Shown: piece after piece, positions 50,975-60,470 of the stretch
Position numbering within the stretch: position 1 is the first letter of the stretch
Layout: every line of letters starts with the position of its first letter
NCBI GenBank assembly: GCA_965207275.1
Contig: CBDBMH010000002.1
Span: 372,001 to 436,000 of the forward strand
Direction: 5' to 3'
DNA from: Bin22 sp965207275
GTDB lineage: Bacteria; Chloroflexota; Dehalococcoidia; Lucifugimonadales; UBA3495
DNA: 64,000 bases
Translations under genes and position numbers: made by a program
Notes under the pieces: generated by a model
The model's input: only the letters and a program-made list of their open reading frames with translations
The model's database searches: none
What the model was told of the DNA's origin: nothing

Positions 50975-51655
50975 CTAACCGAACAGGCCCGCGTCCACCG
51001 GAACAATCAGGTCTGGTCCATTGTTGGTGGCCTTGTTCACCAGCGGCGAAACCTGGTACACATCCATCGATTCGTACGTATAAGGAGATAGTACGTCGGT
51101 CAGGGCCGCCGGGTCGGTAACGTCGCTATCCAGCCAGAACTCTTCCAACTCCCGAGGTAGTATGACCGGCATTCGTTCGTGGATGGGCCGCAACAGGTCG
51201 TTGGCCTCGGTGGTTACAATGGTGCAGGAACGAATGAGTTCTCCCTCAGGGTCGCGCCAGGTCTCCCACAAACCCGCGAAGGCGAAGGGTTCCCCGGATT
51301 TCAGGACGATGCGCATGGGCCGCTTCCCCTTCGCCACTTTCTGCCATTCATAAAAGCCGTCGGCCAGCACCAGGCAGCGGCGACGCTGCAGGGCGTTGCG
51401 GAAGCTTGGCTTTTGGGCCACCGTCTCCCCCCGGGCGTTAATCATGCGGCTGCCGATGGAGACGTCCTTGGCCCAGGAGGGTATGAGGCCCCACCGCATG
51501 TACTCGGCCTGCCGCTCATCCCGGTTGGTAACGGTCAGCACCGATTGGGTGGGCGCCACATTATACCGGGGCGAATTCTCAAAGCCCGTTCCGTCAAACT
51601 CAAACTGGCGGGCCAGTTCCTGGATATCTGCGATTAGGCTGTAGCGGCCGCACAT
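50975..51655 (-). CDS. SRAP domain protein (YedK/HMCES)
   Basis: A 226-residue protein that shields abasic sites in single-stranded DNA by a DNA-protein crosslink. The catalytic Cys2 is present (MCGRYSLI), with NVAPTQ, RWGLIPSWA, NARGETVAQKPSF, ADGFYEW and HERMPVILP in order. An active-site Glu and His are in FYEW and HERMP. It complements the ImuB/DnaE2 module nearby but has its own upstream region, with GAGGAAGG before the ATG. Confidence 0.95.
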   Translation of the reverse strand: MCGRYSLIADIQELARQFEFDGTGFENSPRYNVAPTQSVLTVTNRDERQAEYMRWGLIPSWAKDVSIGSRMINARGETVAQKPSFRNALQRRRCLVLADGFYEWQKVAKGKRPMRIVLKSGEPFAFAGLWETWRDPEGELIRSCTIVTTEANDLLRPIHERMPVILPRELEEFWLDSDVTDPAALTDVLSPYTYESMDVYQVSPLVNKATNNGPDLIVPVDAGLFG

Positions 51656-51754
51656 GGTCGCGCCTTCCTCCCGTAAGAAGATTGTAGTCCTCTCTCTTTT
51701 GTTGTAATGGCATTGTTGCGATGCTGACTGGTTTCTTGATTGCCCGCCGGTTTG

Positions 51755-52360
51755 CTACAAAGCCGCCCGCACCGGCATCTGCAGGTTGGGGATCAGCGCC
51801 GGGCTGATGGTCTCCTCTTCTCCGGCGGTAGCACGCTCCTGGTAGCCTTCGGGCGAGGGCTGGGTAAAGCAGTAGACCTGTCGGTGGGGGATGTCCACGA
51901 CCCACAGTTCGGGCACTCCTGCCCGGGCGTAGGCCAAGCTCTTTAGCCCCAAGTCCCTGGACAGTGAGGAGTCGGCTACTTCAATGACCAGCAGAACATC
52001 CGCAACCGTGGGCCGGTTCTCTCCCCGGTACCCCTCCTCCTTGCACCGCAGGAGGACGAAGTCCGGGTCCGGGGTGAATCCTTCTGCCAGCCGGATGGTT
52101 ACCTGGCACTGGGGGATGTAGTCCTGACCCCTTCGGTCGCTTAGCCAGATGGTCAGGTCTCTGATTCCGTCTCCGTGTTCGTCTCCCATGGGGGGCATGG
52201 TCAGGATTTGTCCTCCGATGAGTTCCACTCGGTGGTCGGTGGTAAGGATGCCGATCTCGATGAGCCAGTGGTACTGGTCGCTGCTGAATTTGCAGCTATC
52301 CTTTTCCTCCGGCGGCGCCTGTCCTGTTGCCTGTCCGGCTGTAGGTTGGGCTGTGGTCAT
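51755..52360 (-). CDS. Uma2 family (DUF820) nuclease-like protein
   Basis: A 201-residue PD-(D/E)XK-fold protein of the Uma2 family: ELIGGQILTMPPMGDEHGDGIRDL near residues 50-75, FVLLRCKEEGYR, and LLVIEVADSSLSRDLGLKSLAYARAGVPELWVVD (the E-x-x-D and K-type positions). Family members are frequent in cyanobacteria and Chloroflexota; function is not established. It starts with a Pro/Ala/Glu-rich segment. Confidence 0.88.
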   Translation of the reverse strand: MTTAQPTAGQATGQAPPEEKDSCKFSSDQYHWLIEIGILTTDHRVELIGGQILTMPPMGDEHGDGIRDLTIWLSDRRGQDYIPQCQVTIRLAEGFTPDPDFVLLRCKEEGYRGENRPTVADVLLVIEVADSSLSRDLGLKSLAYARAGVPELWVVDIPHRQVYCFTQPSPEGYQERATAGEEETISPALIPNLQMPVRAAL

Positions 52361-52492
52361 GGCTGCACCTGTCTTTAGGGCTTGTGCTGTTTCAACCTTA
52401 CGGCGGCGAGAGTGCCGGATGGGGTTGCCGCAGTGGAGTTGCCCAGTTCACCCTTCCCGGGTATTTTCTCCCGGTTGAGGAGCATTGTAACA

Positions 52493-55400
52493 TCAATGCC
52501 AGTCATGCCCGTCCGGCATGGACACCTGCGGGTCTATGGCCCGTACGTCGGACACTATCACGTTGGCGGCGCCGTCCCACCTCGATACCGTCCCCCGGGC
52601 CAGAATGACCTGGCTGCTCAACTGCCGCTTGCACCGCTCAAAGACGGGCGGCCAGACGATTAGCTGCGTATCTCCCTCCTCGTCTTCAACGGTCACGAAC
52701 ACCGTGCCGTGGCGGCCCCGGGGGTGCTGCCGGGCCACGGGCCAGCCGGCCACCAGCACCTCCGTGCCGTCTTCCAGGAACTCGATGGCCGTGGTGGGCA
52801 GCACCCGCGAGTCCAGCCCCGGCCGGACGAACTGCATCAGGTGCCCGCTGGGGTAGATGCCCATCACCCGGTATTCCCCCGCCATCCGCTCAAATTCAGA
52901 GAAGTCGGGCAGCCGGGGCGCCTGGTTCACGGTGGTCAGGGGCAGGGCCGGCTGGCCGTTGCGCCCGGGACGCACGTCCAGGCCGGCGTTCCACAGAGCC
53001 TGGCGGCGGTTGGATACCAGGCCGTCAAAGGCCCCGGCCTGCACCAGCGACTGGATGGCCTGGGGCTTGAGGCCGGTGCGCCGCACCAGGTCCGATGGAT
53101 CCCGGTAGGGACCACCCCGTTCCCGCTCGGCCACGATCAGCTCCGCGCCCCGGCCTCCCACATCCTTGATGAACTCCAGGCCCATTCTCACCCCGCCGTC
53201 CTCGGGGCGGCAGCGTTCCAGGCTGCGGTTGACGCAGGGATTCAGGAAGGGCACCCCGAAGCGGCGGGCATCCTGCTTCAGTGTCTCCCTGGGATAGAAG
53301 CCCATGGGCTGGTTGTTCATCAGGGAGACGAAGAACTCTACCGGGTGGTAGCGCTTCAGCCATGCGGCTTGGTAGGCGGTAACGGCAAAGGCGTGGGAGT
53401 GGGACTCCGGGAACATGTACTGGCCGTTGAGCTTGGCGAAAATCTTGGCGGCGGTCTCGTCCGGTACGCCTCGCTCGCTCGCGCCCTCCCGGAACTGCTG
53501 CCAATGCTCCTCGATCAGGTGCTTGTTGTTGGGACGGGCGAAGGCGCGGCGCATTTCGTCGGCCTGGGCGGCGGTAAGGCCGGCCACGTCCATCACCAGT
53601 TGGACTACCTGCTCCTGCCAGACGATGATGCCGCACCCCCGCTCCAGGGCCCGCTGCTCCAGCGGATGGTCGAACTCCCACTCCGCCCCGTGCCGGTACC
53701 GCTCCACGAACTGGGACACAGCGCTGCCCTGGACGCCCACCCCGGGCCGGATGAGGGCCACCTGGTAGGCCAGGTCCAGCAGGCACCGGGACTTGAGCCG
53801 CTGGCCCATGTTCAACTGGGCCGGAGACTGCAGCAGGAATACTCCTTTGGCCTTCCCCTGGTTGATCAGGTCGTATACCTGGGGGTCTTTGGGGTCGATG
53901 CGACTGATGTCCGGGCGGTACCCCTCCCGGGTCTCGATCAAGTCCAGGGCCTCCTCCAGTTGGTCCAGCACCGGCAGGGACAGCAGGTCAATTTTTGCGA
54001 ATCCGGCGTCGGCCACACTGTCCTTGTTCCAGTCCATAATGTAGCGGCCCTCCATTGCCCCGGCCCGGGTGGGCACCATCTCCGGTATGGGAGAACTGCT
54101 GAGCACCATGCCGCCCACGTGCTGGCTCAGCAGCTTGGGAGCGCGCATCAACTGGGGGGCCAGTTTTACCAGGTCCCGCCATCCGGGGGCGTCCGCCTTG
54201 TCCCGGAAGGCCGGCAATTCCCGCATCTCCTGGTCCAGGTCTTCGGCCTTGTAGGAATAGAGCCGCTTGGACAGCAGGGTAAGCTCCTCCCGGGGCAGCC
54301 CCAGGGCCTTGCCCAGATCCTGGACGATGCCCCGGACGGTGTAGGTGGAGATGGCCCCGGTGAGGATGGCGTACTCCCGACCGAACCGCTGGTGTACCCG
54401 GGTGATGAGTTCGTCCCGCAGGTTTCGGGGGAAGTCCAGGTCGATGTCCGGTAGCAGGCTGGTATCATCGGAAATAAACCGCTCCAGGGTGAGGCCCCAC
54501 TTCAGCGGGTCCACGTGGCTGATGCCGATTAAATATCCCACCAGCAGGGCCACCGATGATCCCCGGCCTCGACCCGGCGGACGTTCCTCCAGGGGCGTTT
54601 CCGGGTGGGAAAGCCCCCGCTCTTCCATGATTTTCTGGGCCAGCAGGACAATCTCCCGGTACAGCAGCAGAAATCCGGCCAGGCCGTGCCGGCCGATCAG
54701 CTTGAACTCCTCCTGCAGTCGTTCCTCCACTTCCCGGGTAACCGAGCCGTAGCGGCGCTGGGCCCCTTCCCGGCACAACCTTTCCAGGTAGGTGTCCGGG
54801 GTGTAACCGGGGGGCACGTCGGGTTCCGGCAGGGTGTATCCCAGGTCGGCGCTGAGGTTGAAACGGCACTCCCTGGCGATGCGCCGGGTGTTGGCCACTG
54901 CCTCCGGGTACTCCTCAAAAAGCTGCGCCATTCTCTGGGGCGACTTGAGGCACAGGTGCCGGTTGGGGTGGATGAAGGGCAGGGCCTGGTCCATGGTGGT
55001 GTTGTGCTTGGCGGCCACCAGGGCATGCTGCAGGCGGTACCGGTCCGGGTCGTGGTAGTGGACGTCGTTGGCGGCTACCAGGGCTGCCCCGGCCTGGGCT
55101 GCCAGGCTGACCAGTTCCCGGTTGCGCCCGGCGTCGCCCTGCAGAAAGTTCTGCTGCAGTTCCACGAACACCCGGTCTCTCCCGAACCGGTCCAGGTAGT
55201 CCCCAAGCAGCCGCAGGGCCTCGGGGCGGCGGTCTTCCCCCAGTAACCGGTCCAGCGGCCCGTTCCGTCCCCCGGTCAGCAGGACAACCCCGTCGGTGTG
55301 CTGGAGCAGGTGCTTGGGATCCAGTCTTGGCTCCCGGCGGTCGGCGGTGTTGGCCAGGGTAAAGAGGCGGGATATGTTGGCATAACCCTCCCGGGTGCCG

Positions 55401-55639
55401 GCCAGCAGCACCAGGCGGCTGCCGTCCGCCAGGGTCAACTCCCCGCCGGTGATGGGCTGGACGCCCAGGCTGCCGGCCAGGCGGGCGAACTCCAGGGCCC
55501 CGCAAAGGTTGGTATCGGTCATGGCCAGGGCATCATAACCGTACTCCCGGGCCTGGGCCAGCAGTTCGTGGGTATGGGAGGCCCCCAGTCCAAAGGAATA
55601 GAAGCTCTTGGCGTGGAGTTCCACGTAGCCGTCGGACAT
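52493..55639 (-). CDS. dnaE2: Error-prone DNA polymerase III alpha subunit
   Basis: A 1048-residue C-family polymerase (ImuC/DnaE2) for damage-induced translesion synthesis. The catalytic Asp pair is in LLPDIDLDFPRN (about residues 389-400). The N-terminal PHP region reads ELHAKSFYSFGLGASHTHE and MTDTNLCGALEF, so metal-binding His residues of the proofreading-type PHP are largely lost, as in DnaE2. Helix-hairpin-helix and OB folds follow. I take the ATG at 55639 (GGAAGAG upstream); the longer frame overlaps the imuB end. The gene is 29 bases after imuB and so under the same LexA-type control. Confidence 0.93.
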   Translation of the reverse strand: MSDGYVELHAKSFYSFGLGASHTHELLAQAREYGYDALAMTDTNLCGALEFARLAGSLGVQPITGGELTLADGSRLVLLAGTREGYANISRLFTLANTADRREPRLDPKHLLQHTDGVVLLTGGRNGPLDRLLGEDRRPEALRLLGDYLDRFGRDRVFVELQQNFLQGDAGRNRELVSLAAQAGAALVAANDVHYHDPDRYRLQHALVAAKHNTTMDQALPFIHPNRHLCLKSPQRMAQLFEEYPEAVANTRRIARECRFNLSADLGYTLPEPDVPPGYTPDTYLERLCREGAQRRYGSVTREVEERLQEEFKLIGRHGLAGFLLLYREIVLLAQKIMEERGLSHPETPLEERPPGRGRGSSVALLVGYLIGISHVDPLKWGLTLERFISDDTSLLPDIDLDFPRNLRDELITRVHQRFGREYAILTGAISTYTVRGIVQDLGKALGLPREELTLLSKRLYSYKAEDLDQEMRELPAFRDKADAPGWRDLVKLAPQLMRAPKLLSQHVGGMVLSSSPIPEMVPTRAGAMEGRYIMDWNKDSVADAGFAKIDLLSLPVLDQLEEALDLIETREGYRPDISRIDPKDPQVYDLINQGKAKGVFLLQSPAQLNMGQRLKSRCLLDLAYQVALIRPGVGVQGSAVSQFVERYRHGAEWEFDHPLEQRALERGCGIIVWQEQVVQLVMDVAGLTAAQADEMRRAFARPNNKHLIEEHWQQFREGASERGVPDETAAKIFAKLNGQYMFPESHSHAFAVTAYQAAWLKRYHPVEFFVSLMNNQPMGFYPRETLKQDARRFGVPFLNPCVNRSLERCRPEDGGVRMGLEFIKDVGGRGAELIVAERERGGPYRDPSDLVRRTGLKPQAIQSLVQAGAFDGLVSNRRQALWNAGLDVRPGRNGQPALPLTTVNQAPRLPDFSEFERMAGEYRVMGIYPSGHLMQFVRPGLDSRVLPTTAIEFLEDGTEVLVAGWPVARQHPRGRHGTVFVTVEDEEGDTQLIVWPPVFERCKRQLSSQVILARGTVSRWDGAANVIVSDVRAIDPQVSMPDGHDWH

Positions 55640-55668
55640 AACGCTCTTCCGCCGCGGCTCGCGTCTCT

Positions 55669-57111
55669 CTAGTGGCCCTGCTGGTACCAGCGGTCCTCCC
55701 GCTGGTCCCGGAACAGGACAACCTGTCTCCCATCCTCCCGGTCCACCCGGTAATAGGTCCTGGTCAGCGGCCTGGGCAGCCACCAGAGGTCAAAACTCCA
55801 CCGCTCGGCGATGCGGTCCACCCGCCGCCAGTAATTGCCCACCCGTACTGCCGCCGGCCGGTGGTCGGGGTGTTCCCGCACCAGCGCCGGGACCGGGGCC
55901 AGCAGGGGACGGATACCGCCGGCGCCCGCCTGGTCCAGTGGGGCCTGCACCGCCCGCATCTCCGGGGCCGGGTGCCAGGGCGCCACGTTGACCACCCGGT
56001 ACAGGGCGGAGACTCCGGGAGTTCGGGTCTGCAATCGCCGTTCCACCTCCGCCAGTTGCTGTTGCCGGGTCTCCCGCGCTTCAGGCAACAGGCCCAGTTG
56101 GGCGCCGGACTCGCCGGTGAAATCGGCCAGGGTCAGGGTCAGGTCGTCAATGGGCGCCTCCGGCGGTTCGACTTCCAGGCGGCTGCGGACGATGAAAGAA
56201 GCCCGTTCCCAGCGATTGACTCCCTCCTGGAAGGCAATGGACTTCTGCCAGGGAGCAGCCCGAAAGACGGCGCATTCCAGGTGGACCTTGCCGGCATAGC
56301 GGCCCCGTATCTCCGGGCGGGCGTAGGCCCGGCGCAGCAGCGTATCCGACGCCACCTGCAGCAGTTCCAGGGAGGTGGAGGAAAAGGGGAGCGAGGTGCG
56401 CTCCATCACCGCCTCTTCGTGCCTGAGGGGTACCAGGAGGCTGTCGTCGTTGCCGTTGGCCAGGGTCCAGGCCTGCCAGCCCTCGTGGCCGAAACGGTCC
56501 GCCAGCAGGGCTGGAGACATGGCGGAAATCTGCCCCAGGGTGTGGAGGCCGAAGCGGTGCAGGGCCTCCTTCGTACCCGTCGACACGGGCAGCAGGTCCA
56601 CCGGGTGGCGAGCCAGGAAGGCCACTGGGTCCGGGGGCACCCGGGTTGCGCCCAGGGCCCGGCTGGCCCGTGCGGCCACCAGGGCCGGGAACTTGCCTTC
56701 TCCGACGCCGATACGGGGATTCAGCCAGCGGGGAATGGCGTTCAGCAGGGTGGTAACCAGCCGGGCCTCGCCGCCGTACATCTGCTCCAGGCCGTCGATA
56801 GCCACGTAGGCGACGCCCAAATCAGAGTCTTCCACCCGGTCGCTGACCCCCAGTAGGGCGGTGAGCGCCTGGCGGAAGACCCGGCGGTAGTGGGCCTCGT
56901 CGGCTTCCAGGGTCACGGCATCGGGCCGGAGGGCCAGGGCCTGTTCCAGGGTGGCTCCCGGCGTCACCCCCACCCCCGGGGAACTGTCAATTACCAGGGG
57001 ACGGGTGTGGCTCCGGTCAACTATAATGGTTGGCAGTTCCCTGAGGTGGGGCTGCCGTTTCAGTTCAGCCTTGATCCTCAGGTGGGTAATCAGCGCACAC
57101 GCTATCTTCAT
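55669..57111 (-). CDS. imuB: ImuB-like Y-family polymerase homologue
   Basis: A 480-residue Y-family fold protein that links DnaE2 to the sliding clamp. Catalytic acids of Y-family polymerases are absent: the first motif reads MKIACALITHLRIKAELK, where an active enzyme has an Asp. A QLGLLP stretch at about 338-343 resembles a beta-clamp binding motif, and a long C-terminal extension typical of ImuB follows. It is the first gene of a probable imuB-dnaE2 operon with no imuA. Confidence 0.88.
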   Translation of the reverse strand: MKIACALITHLRIKAELKRQPHLRELPTIIVDRSHTRPLVIDSSPGVGVTPGATLEQALALRPDAVTLEADEAHYRRVFRQALTALLGVSDRVEDSDLGVAYVAIDGLEQMYGGEARLVTTLLNAIPRWLNPRIGVGEGKFPALVAARASRALGATRVPPDPVAFLARHPVDLLPVSTGTKEALHRFGLHTLGQISAMSPALLADRFGHEGWQAWTLANGNDDSLLVPLRHEEAVMERTSLPFSSTSLELLQVASDTLLRRAYARPEIRGRYAGKVHLECAVFRAAPWQKSIAFQEGVNRWERASFIVRSRLEVEPPEAPIDDLTLTLADFTGESGAQLGLLPEARETRQQQLAEVERRLQTRTPGVSALYRVVNVAPWHPAPEMRAVQAPLDQAGAGGIRPLLAPVPALVREHPDHRPAAVRVGNYWRRVDRIAERWSFDLWWLPRPLTRTYYRVDREDGRQVVLFRDQREDRWYQQGH

Positions 57112-57155
57112 TTTGTCCCGGCAACTCCCAATACGGGATGAGTATTGCCGGGATA

Positions 57156-57184
57156 ATTTTACGAACTGATGTTCTAAAAGTCAA
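57156..57184 (-). promoter_or_regulatory. imuB-dnaE2 promoter with LexA box in its spacer
   Basis: On the minus strand TTGACT (57184-57179) and TAAAAT (57161-57156) are separated by 17 bases. The spacer contains GAACATCAGTTC (57174-57163), a perfect GAAC-N4-GTTC palindrome flanked by A/T runs. A LexA dimer bound there would block RNA polymerase. It lies about 50 bases before the imuB ATG. Confidence 0.85.
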
Positions 57185-57301
57185 TCTCCGGGGCAGTAAT
57201 CCGCGAAGGAACACGAAGAGTCACGAAGGAGAATTTATCCACGAACAGGCGCGAATATTCGCTAATGGGATGTTCTGAAATTCGCGGGATGAAACAAAAG
57301 A

Positions 57302-57339
57302 ACCGGCCCACCTGCGTGTTCAACACCAGGTGGGCCGGT
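57302..57339 (-). terminator. Terminator of the cupin gene
   Basis: A 13-base-pair stem, ACCGGCCCACCTG with CAGGTGGGCCGGT, encloses 12 bases and is followed on the minus strand by TCTTTTGTTTC. It is placed 46 bases after the stop. Confidence 0.9.
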
Positions 57340-57385
57340 CGCATGTCCGCCAATTGCGGCGCCGGAACCGGGTTGCCGGGATTGG

Positions 57386-57958
57386 CTACCGGTCCATCAC
57401 TCTCATGGTGTTCTCGTCGGGGTTGTACTGGTAACGCACCAGTCGGTCCAGCTTCTGGGACTCCAGGCGCACCACCAGGGCCCGGCCGCCGGTGACATTG
57501 CGGGTGTTGTGAATCTCGCCGGGCAGGAAGAAGGCCACCGAGCCGTTCTTCTGCACGAACTGGCCGGTCTCCTTCAGCTGCAGGCGGTCAACGCCCTCCC
57601 CGGGGTAGAACCAGCGCCACTTGGTCTGCTCGATGGCGCCGTCGTACACCCCGTAGACCACCCAGGCATTGCCGTGGTCGTGGGGCAGGTTGTCGCGGCC
57701 GTCTTCCTGCACCGAGGCCATCAGCCAGAACCCGGGCTTGGGGTGGCCGGCTTCCTCTTCCAGGTGCAGGCTCTTTGGCCCATAGCCCCCCTCTTCGGGC
57801 AGGTCCAGCATTTCCTCAAGCCAGCCGGGCGTGTTGATCAGGGTCTTCAGGTTGTCGGCCACGGCCTGGGCCTGGGCCATCGGGTCGCTGGTGCTGGCGA
57901 AGGTTTCCCTGACGTCGTCAAGAAAAGCATCCATGGTATAAGCGGTTGCCATAGTCAT
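57386..57958 (-). CDS. Cupin-fold metal-dependent dioxygenase-like protein
   Basis: A 190-residue protein of the cysteine-dioxygenase-like double-stranded beta-helix group. Metal motif region: NLPHDHGNAWVVYGVYDGAIEQT (His, His, then Glu) and a later His in PGEIHNTRNVTGGRALVVRL. A helical N-terminus (about 1-60) precedes the barrel. Thiol or other small-molecule dioxygenation is the usual activity; the substrate is not indicated. A GGAGGTCG ribosome site precedes the ATG. Confidence 0.85.
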   Translation of the reverse strand: MTMATAYTMDAFLDDVRETFASTSDPMAQAQAVADNLKTLINTPGWLEEMLDLPEEGGYGPKSLHLEEEAGHPKPGFWLMASVQEDGRDNLPHDHGNAWVVYGVYDGAIEQTKWRWFYPGEGVDRLQLKETGQFVQKNGSVAFFLPGEIHNTRNVTGGRALVVRLESQKLDRLVRYQYNPDENTMRVMDR

Positions 57959-58222
57959 AATCGACCTCCTTGTCCTTCAAGGTATCGAATCTGTATATGA
58001 TTTTCATCGAATCTCTGCTGGGTGTCAATCTTTGCCGAATTAAGCGTAACCGGCCCTAAGGAATGGTTGGTACCGCCGTCCGGCAGTACGAATTCGGGAG
58101 GTTGAGCGGGCGCGCGACATTTCTGATCGACCTGCCCTGCCGGATTCCTGGTTCCGCCCGGCCTGCCCGGCCAGGACTTAAGCCGTCCTTGAGCCGCCCT
58201 TGTCGTCGGAAAGTATAGCTTG

Positions 58223-59176
58223 CTAGAAGGGCAGTTCCTGGCCTATGCCCTGCTCCCTGGCCTTGTGGTAGACCAGTTGGGCTGCCGCAATATCCTCCAG
58301 GGCCACGCCCATGGACTCGAACAGGGTGACGGCCTGGTCGTCGGGCCGACCCTTTACCCTGCCGGCCACCACGTCCTGCAACTCGCAGACCATGTCCCAC
58401 CGGAACTCGCCCCGGGCTTCCGGCCACATCAGGTCGCCGCACTCGATCTTCGCCTGGTCCAGGTCGTCCACCGCGATCACCGCCGAGCGAAGCACCGTGG
58501 CCTCGTCCACCTCCCGGCGCATCCAGTGGTTGCCCCCGGCGGCGTTTACGTGGGTGCCCGGGGCCAGCCACTCTCCCTCCAGCACCGGATCTCGCGCCGA
58601 GGTAATGGTGATGGCCACCGCCACGTCGGACACGCACTCCTGGGCGCTTTCCACGGGCGTAATCTCGATGCCGAGTTGTTCCCCCATGCGCTGGGCGAAG
58701 GCTTCCCGCCGTTCCTGGCGGCGGCTGAAGACCTTGGCGCTCTTGATGTCCCGCACTGCGCAGACCGCTTCCAGCTGGGTGCGGGCCTGGAAGCCGGACC
58801 CGATAACGCCCACCGTGTCCGCGTCGGCTCGGGCCATGTAGCGGGAGGCCAGCCCCGAGGCGGCGCCGGTGCGGATCTGGCCCAGCCGGCCCCCTTCCAT
58901 GCACGACAGGAGTTCGCCGGTGGCGTAGTCGTAGAGCATCACGATCATCTTCGCGCCGCCGGCGAAGGACGGGTAGGCCTTGTAGCCAAATACCTGGTGG
59001 CCGGCATCGGCGGCGGCCATGAAGTGGAAGAAGCCGCCGGGCATGCGTATCCGGGAACGGGGCTTGATGTCCACCTGGCCGTCTCCGGCATGGGCAAATG
59101 CCTCGTCCAGCACGTCCACGCATTCCGACATGGGCAGCAGCTGCACCACTTCCTGTTCGTTCAAAAATAGGGCCAT
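58223..59176 (-). CDS. Ornithine cyclodeaminase/mu-crystallin family protein
   Basis: A 317-residue NAD(P)-binding protein. Motifs: HFMAAADAGHQVFGYKAYPSF, GGRLGQIRTGAASGLASRYM, GVIGSGFQARTQLEAVCAV (Rossmann) and NAAGGNHWMRREVDEATV. The ATG at 59176 has GGAGG five bases upstream. The family includes ornithine cyclodeaminases, ketimine reductases and alanine dehydrogenases; lacking a defined substrate, the generic name is safest. Monocistronic. Confidence 0.9.
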   Translation of the reverse strand: MALFLNEQEVVQLLPMSECVDVLDEAFAHAGDGQVDIKPRSRIRMPGGFFHFMAAADAGHQVFGYKAYPSFAGGAKMIVMLYDYATGELLSCMEGGRLGQIRTGAASGLASRYMARADADTVGVIGSGFQARTQLEAVCAVRDIKSAKVFSRRQERREAFAQRMGEQLGIEITPVESAQECVSDVAVAITITSARDPVLEGEWLAPGTHVNAAGGNHWMRREVDEATVLRSAVIAVDDLDQAKIECGDLMWPEARGEFRWDMVCELQDVVAGRVKGRPDDQAVTLFESMGVALEDIAAAQLVYHKAREQGIGQELPF

Positions 59177-59394
59177 GTTTCCTCCGGGAATTTGGGCTTG
59201 TGGGGCGCGGGCACGCCCCAATCGCCGGTAAGTATAGCACCAGCAAAGGGCGAGCTTGAGATGAGGGGGAATTATGCTGTTATATGCCGTATCCGATTTG
59301 TGGCAAACCGGAAATACCTTTGTTAAGATTTATTAAAGGCAGTTAATTCAACCAGTCCGGATCCTGCCACTCTCATATATCCAAGGTGGCCGTC

Positions 59395-60390
59395 TTGAAC
59401 GCCAAGCCCCGTGTCTTCGTAACCCGCCGCATCATGCAGGAGGCCCTGGACCTTATCGACCGCCATGCGGACATGGAAGTGTGGCCCGACGAAGAACCGC
59501 CACCGCCTCCGGTCCTGCGCGAGAAAGTGGCCGGGGTGGAAGGCATGCTGACTAACATCATGGACCGGGTGGACGCTCCGTTGTTGCAGGCGGCGCCGGG
59601 CCTGAAGGTCGTGAGCCAGCTGGCGGTGGGCCTGGATAACGTAGACGTGGCGGAAGCCACCCGGCGGGGCATCCCCGTGGGGTACACCCCCGGGGTGTTG
59701 GCCAAGGCCACGGCAGACGTGGGTTTCGCGCTGCTGATGTCTGCCGCCCGCCGTGTCGGGGAAAGCGACCGGTGGGTGCGCGACGGGCAGTGGACCCTGG
59801 CCTTCCACCCCCTTCGCTGGCTGGGCGTGGACGTCCACGAGAAGACCCTGGGCATCATTGGTCTGGGCCAGATCGGGCTGGAAATGGCCCGTCGGGGCCG
59901 CGGTTTTGATATGCGCATCATCTACCATTCCCGCACCCGCCGGCCCGACCTGGAGGCGGAATACGGCCTGGAATACGTTGACCTGCCCACCCTGCTGGCG
60001 GAGTCGGACTTTGTCTCTCTTCACGTTCCCCTGACACCTGAGACCCGCCACTACATCGGCGAGGCGGAGTTGCGGCAGATGAAGGAAACGGCCGTGCTGG
60101 TAAATGTGGCCCGCGGCCCGGTGGTGGACTCCGGCGCCCTGTACACGGCCCTCAAGGAGGGCTGGATCTACGCCGCCGGCCTGGACGTCACCGATCCTGA
60201 GCCTATTCCCGCCGACGACCCGCTGCTGACCCTGGATAACGTGGTCATTTCCCCCCACGTGGGCAGCGCGTCCCTGGTCTCTCGGGGCGCCATGTGCATG
60301 CTGGCCGCCCGCAACCTGGTGGCGGGTCTGGAAGGCAAGCCCCTGGTCCGGTGCGCCAACCCGGAAGTGTACGAAACGGAATCCCACTGA
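59395..60390 (+). CDS. D-isomer specific 2-hydroxyacid dehydrogenase
   Basis: A 331-residue NAD(P)-dependent dehydrogenase close to glyoxylate/hydroxypyruvate reductases. Motifs: NAD site GIIGLGQIGLEMARRGRGFD, the Arg of NVARGPVVDSGAL, the Glu of DVTDPEPIP and the catalytic His of VISPHVGSAS. I favour the TTG at 59395 because AAGGTGG lies five bases upstream; a GTG at 59386 is the alternative. It converts a 2-keto acid to a D-2-hydroxy acid; the substrate is not fixed. Confidence 0.9.
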   Translation: MNAKPRVFVTRRIMQEALDLIDRHADMEVWPDEEPPPPPVLREKVAGVEGMLTNIMDRVDAPLLQAAPGLKVVSQLAVGLDNVDVAEATRRGIPVGYTPGVLAKATADVGFALLMSAARRVGESDRWVRDGQWTLAFHPLRWLGVDVHEKTLGIIGLGQIGLEMARRGRGFDMRIIYHSRTRRPDLEAEYGLEYVDLPTLLAESDFVSLHVPLTPETRHYIGEAELRQMKETAVLVNVARGPVVDSGALYTALKEGWIYAAGLDVTDPEPIPADDPLLTLDNVVISPHVGSASLVSRGAMCMLAARNLVAGLEGKPLVRCANPEVYETESH

Positions 60391-60470
60391 CCTGGGGTTG
60401 GCCTTCCAATGAGCCACGACCACGAAACTGCAATTAATCTACAACGGGCCTGTACCTGGGGGAGCCGTAA

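Noticed and set aside
52709..54454. 581-residue plus-strand frame over dnaE2
   Set aside because: It is a shadow of the high-GC dnaE2 gene; composition is low-complexity Gly/Gln/His/Val and it has no ribosome site.
58056..59246. 396-residue minus-strand frame near the cyclodeaminase gene
   Set aside because: It overlaps the real ornithine cyclodeaminase gene in another frame and is Arg/Gly/Pro-rich without motifs.
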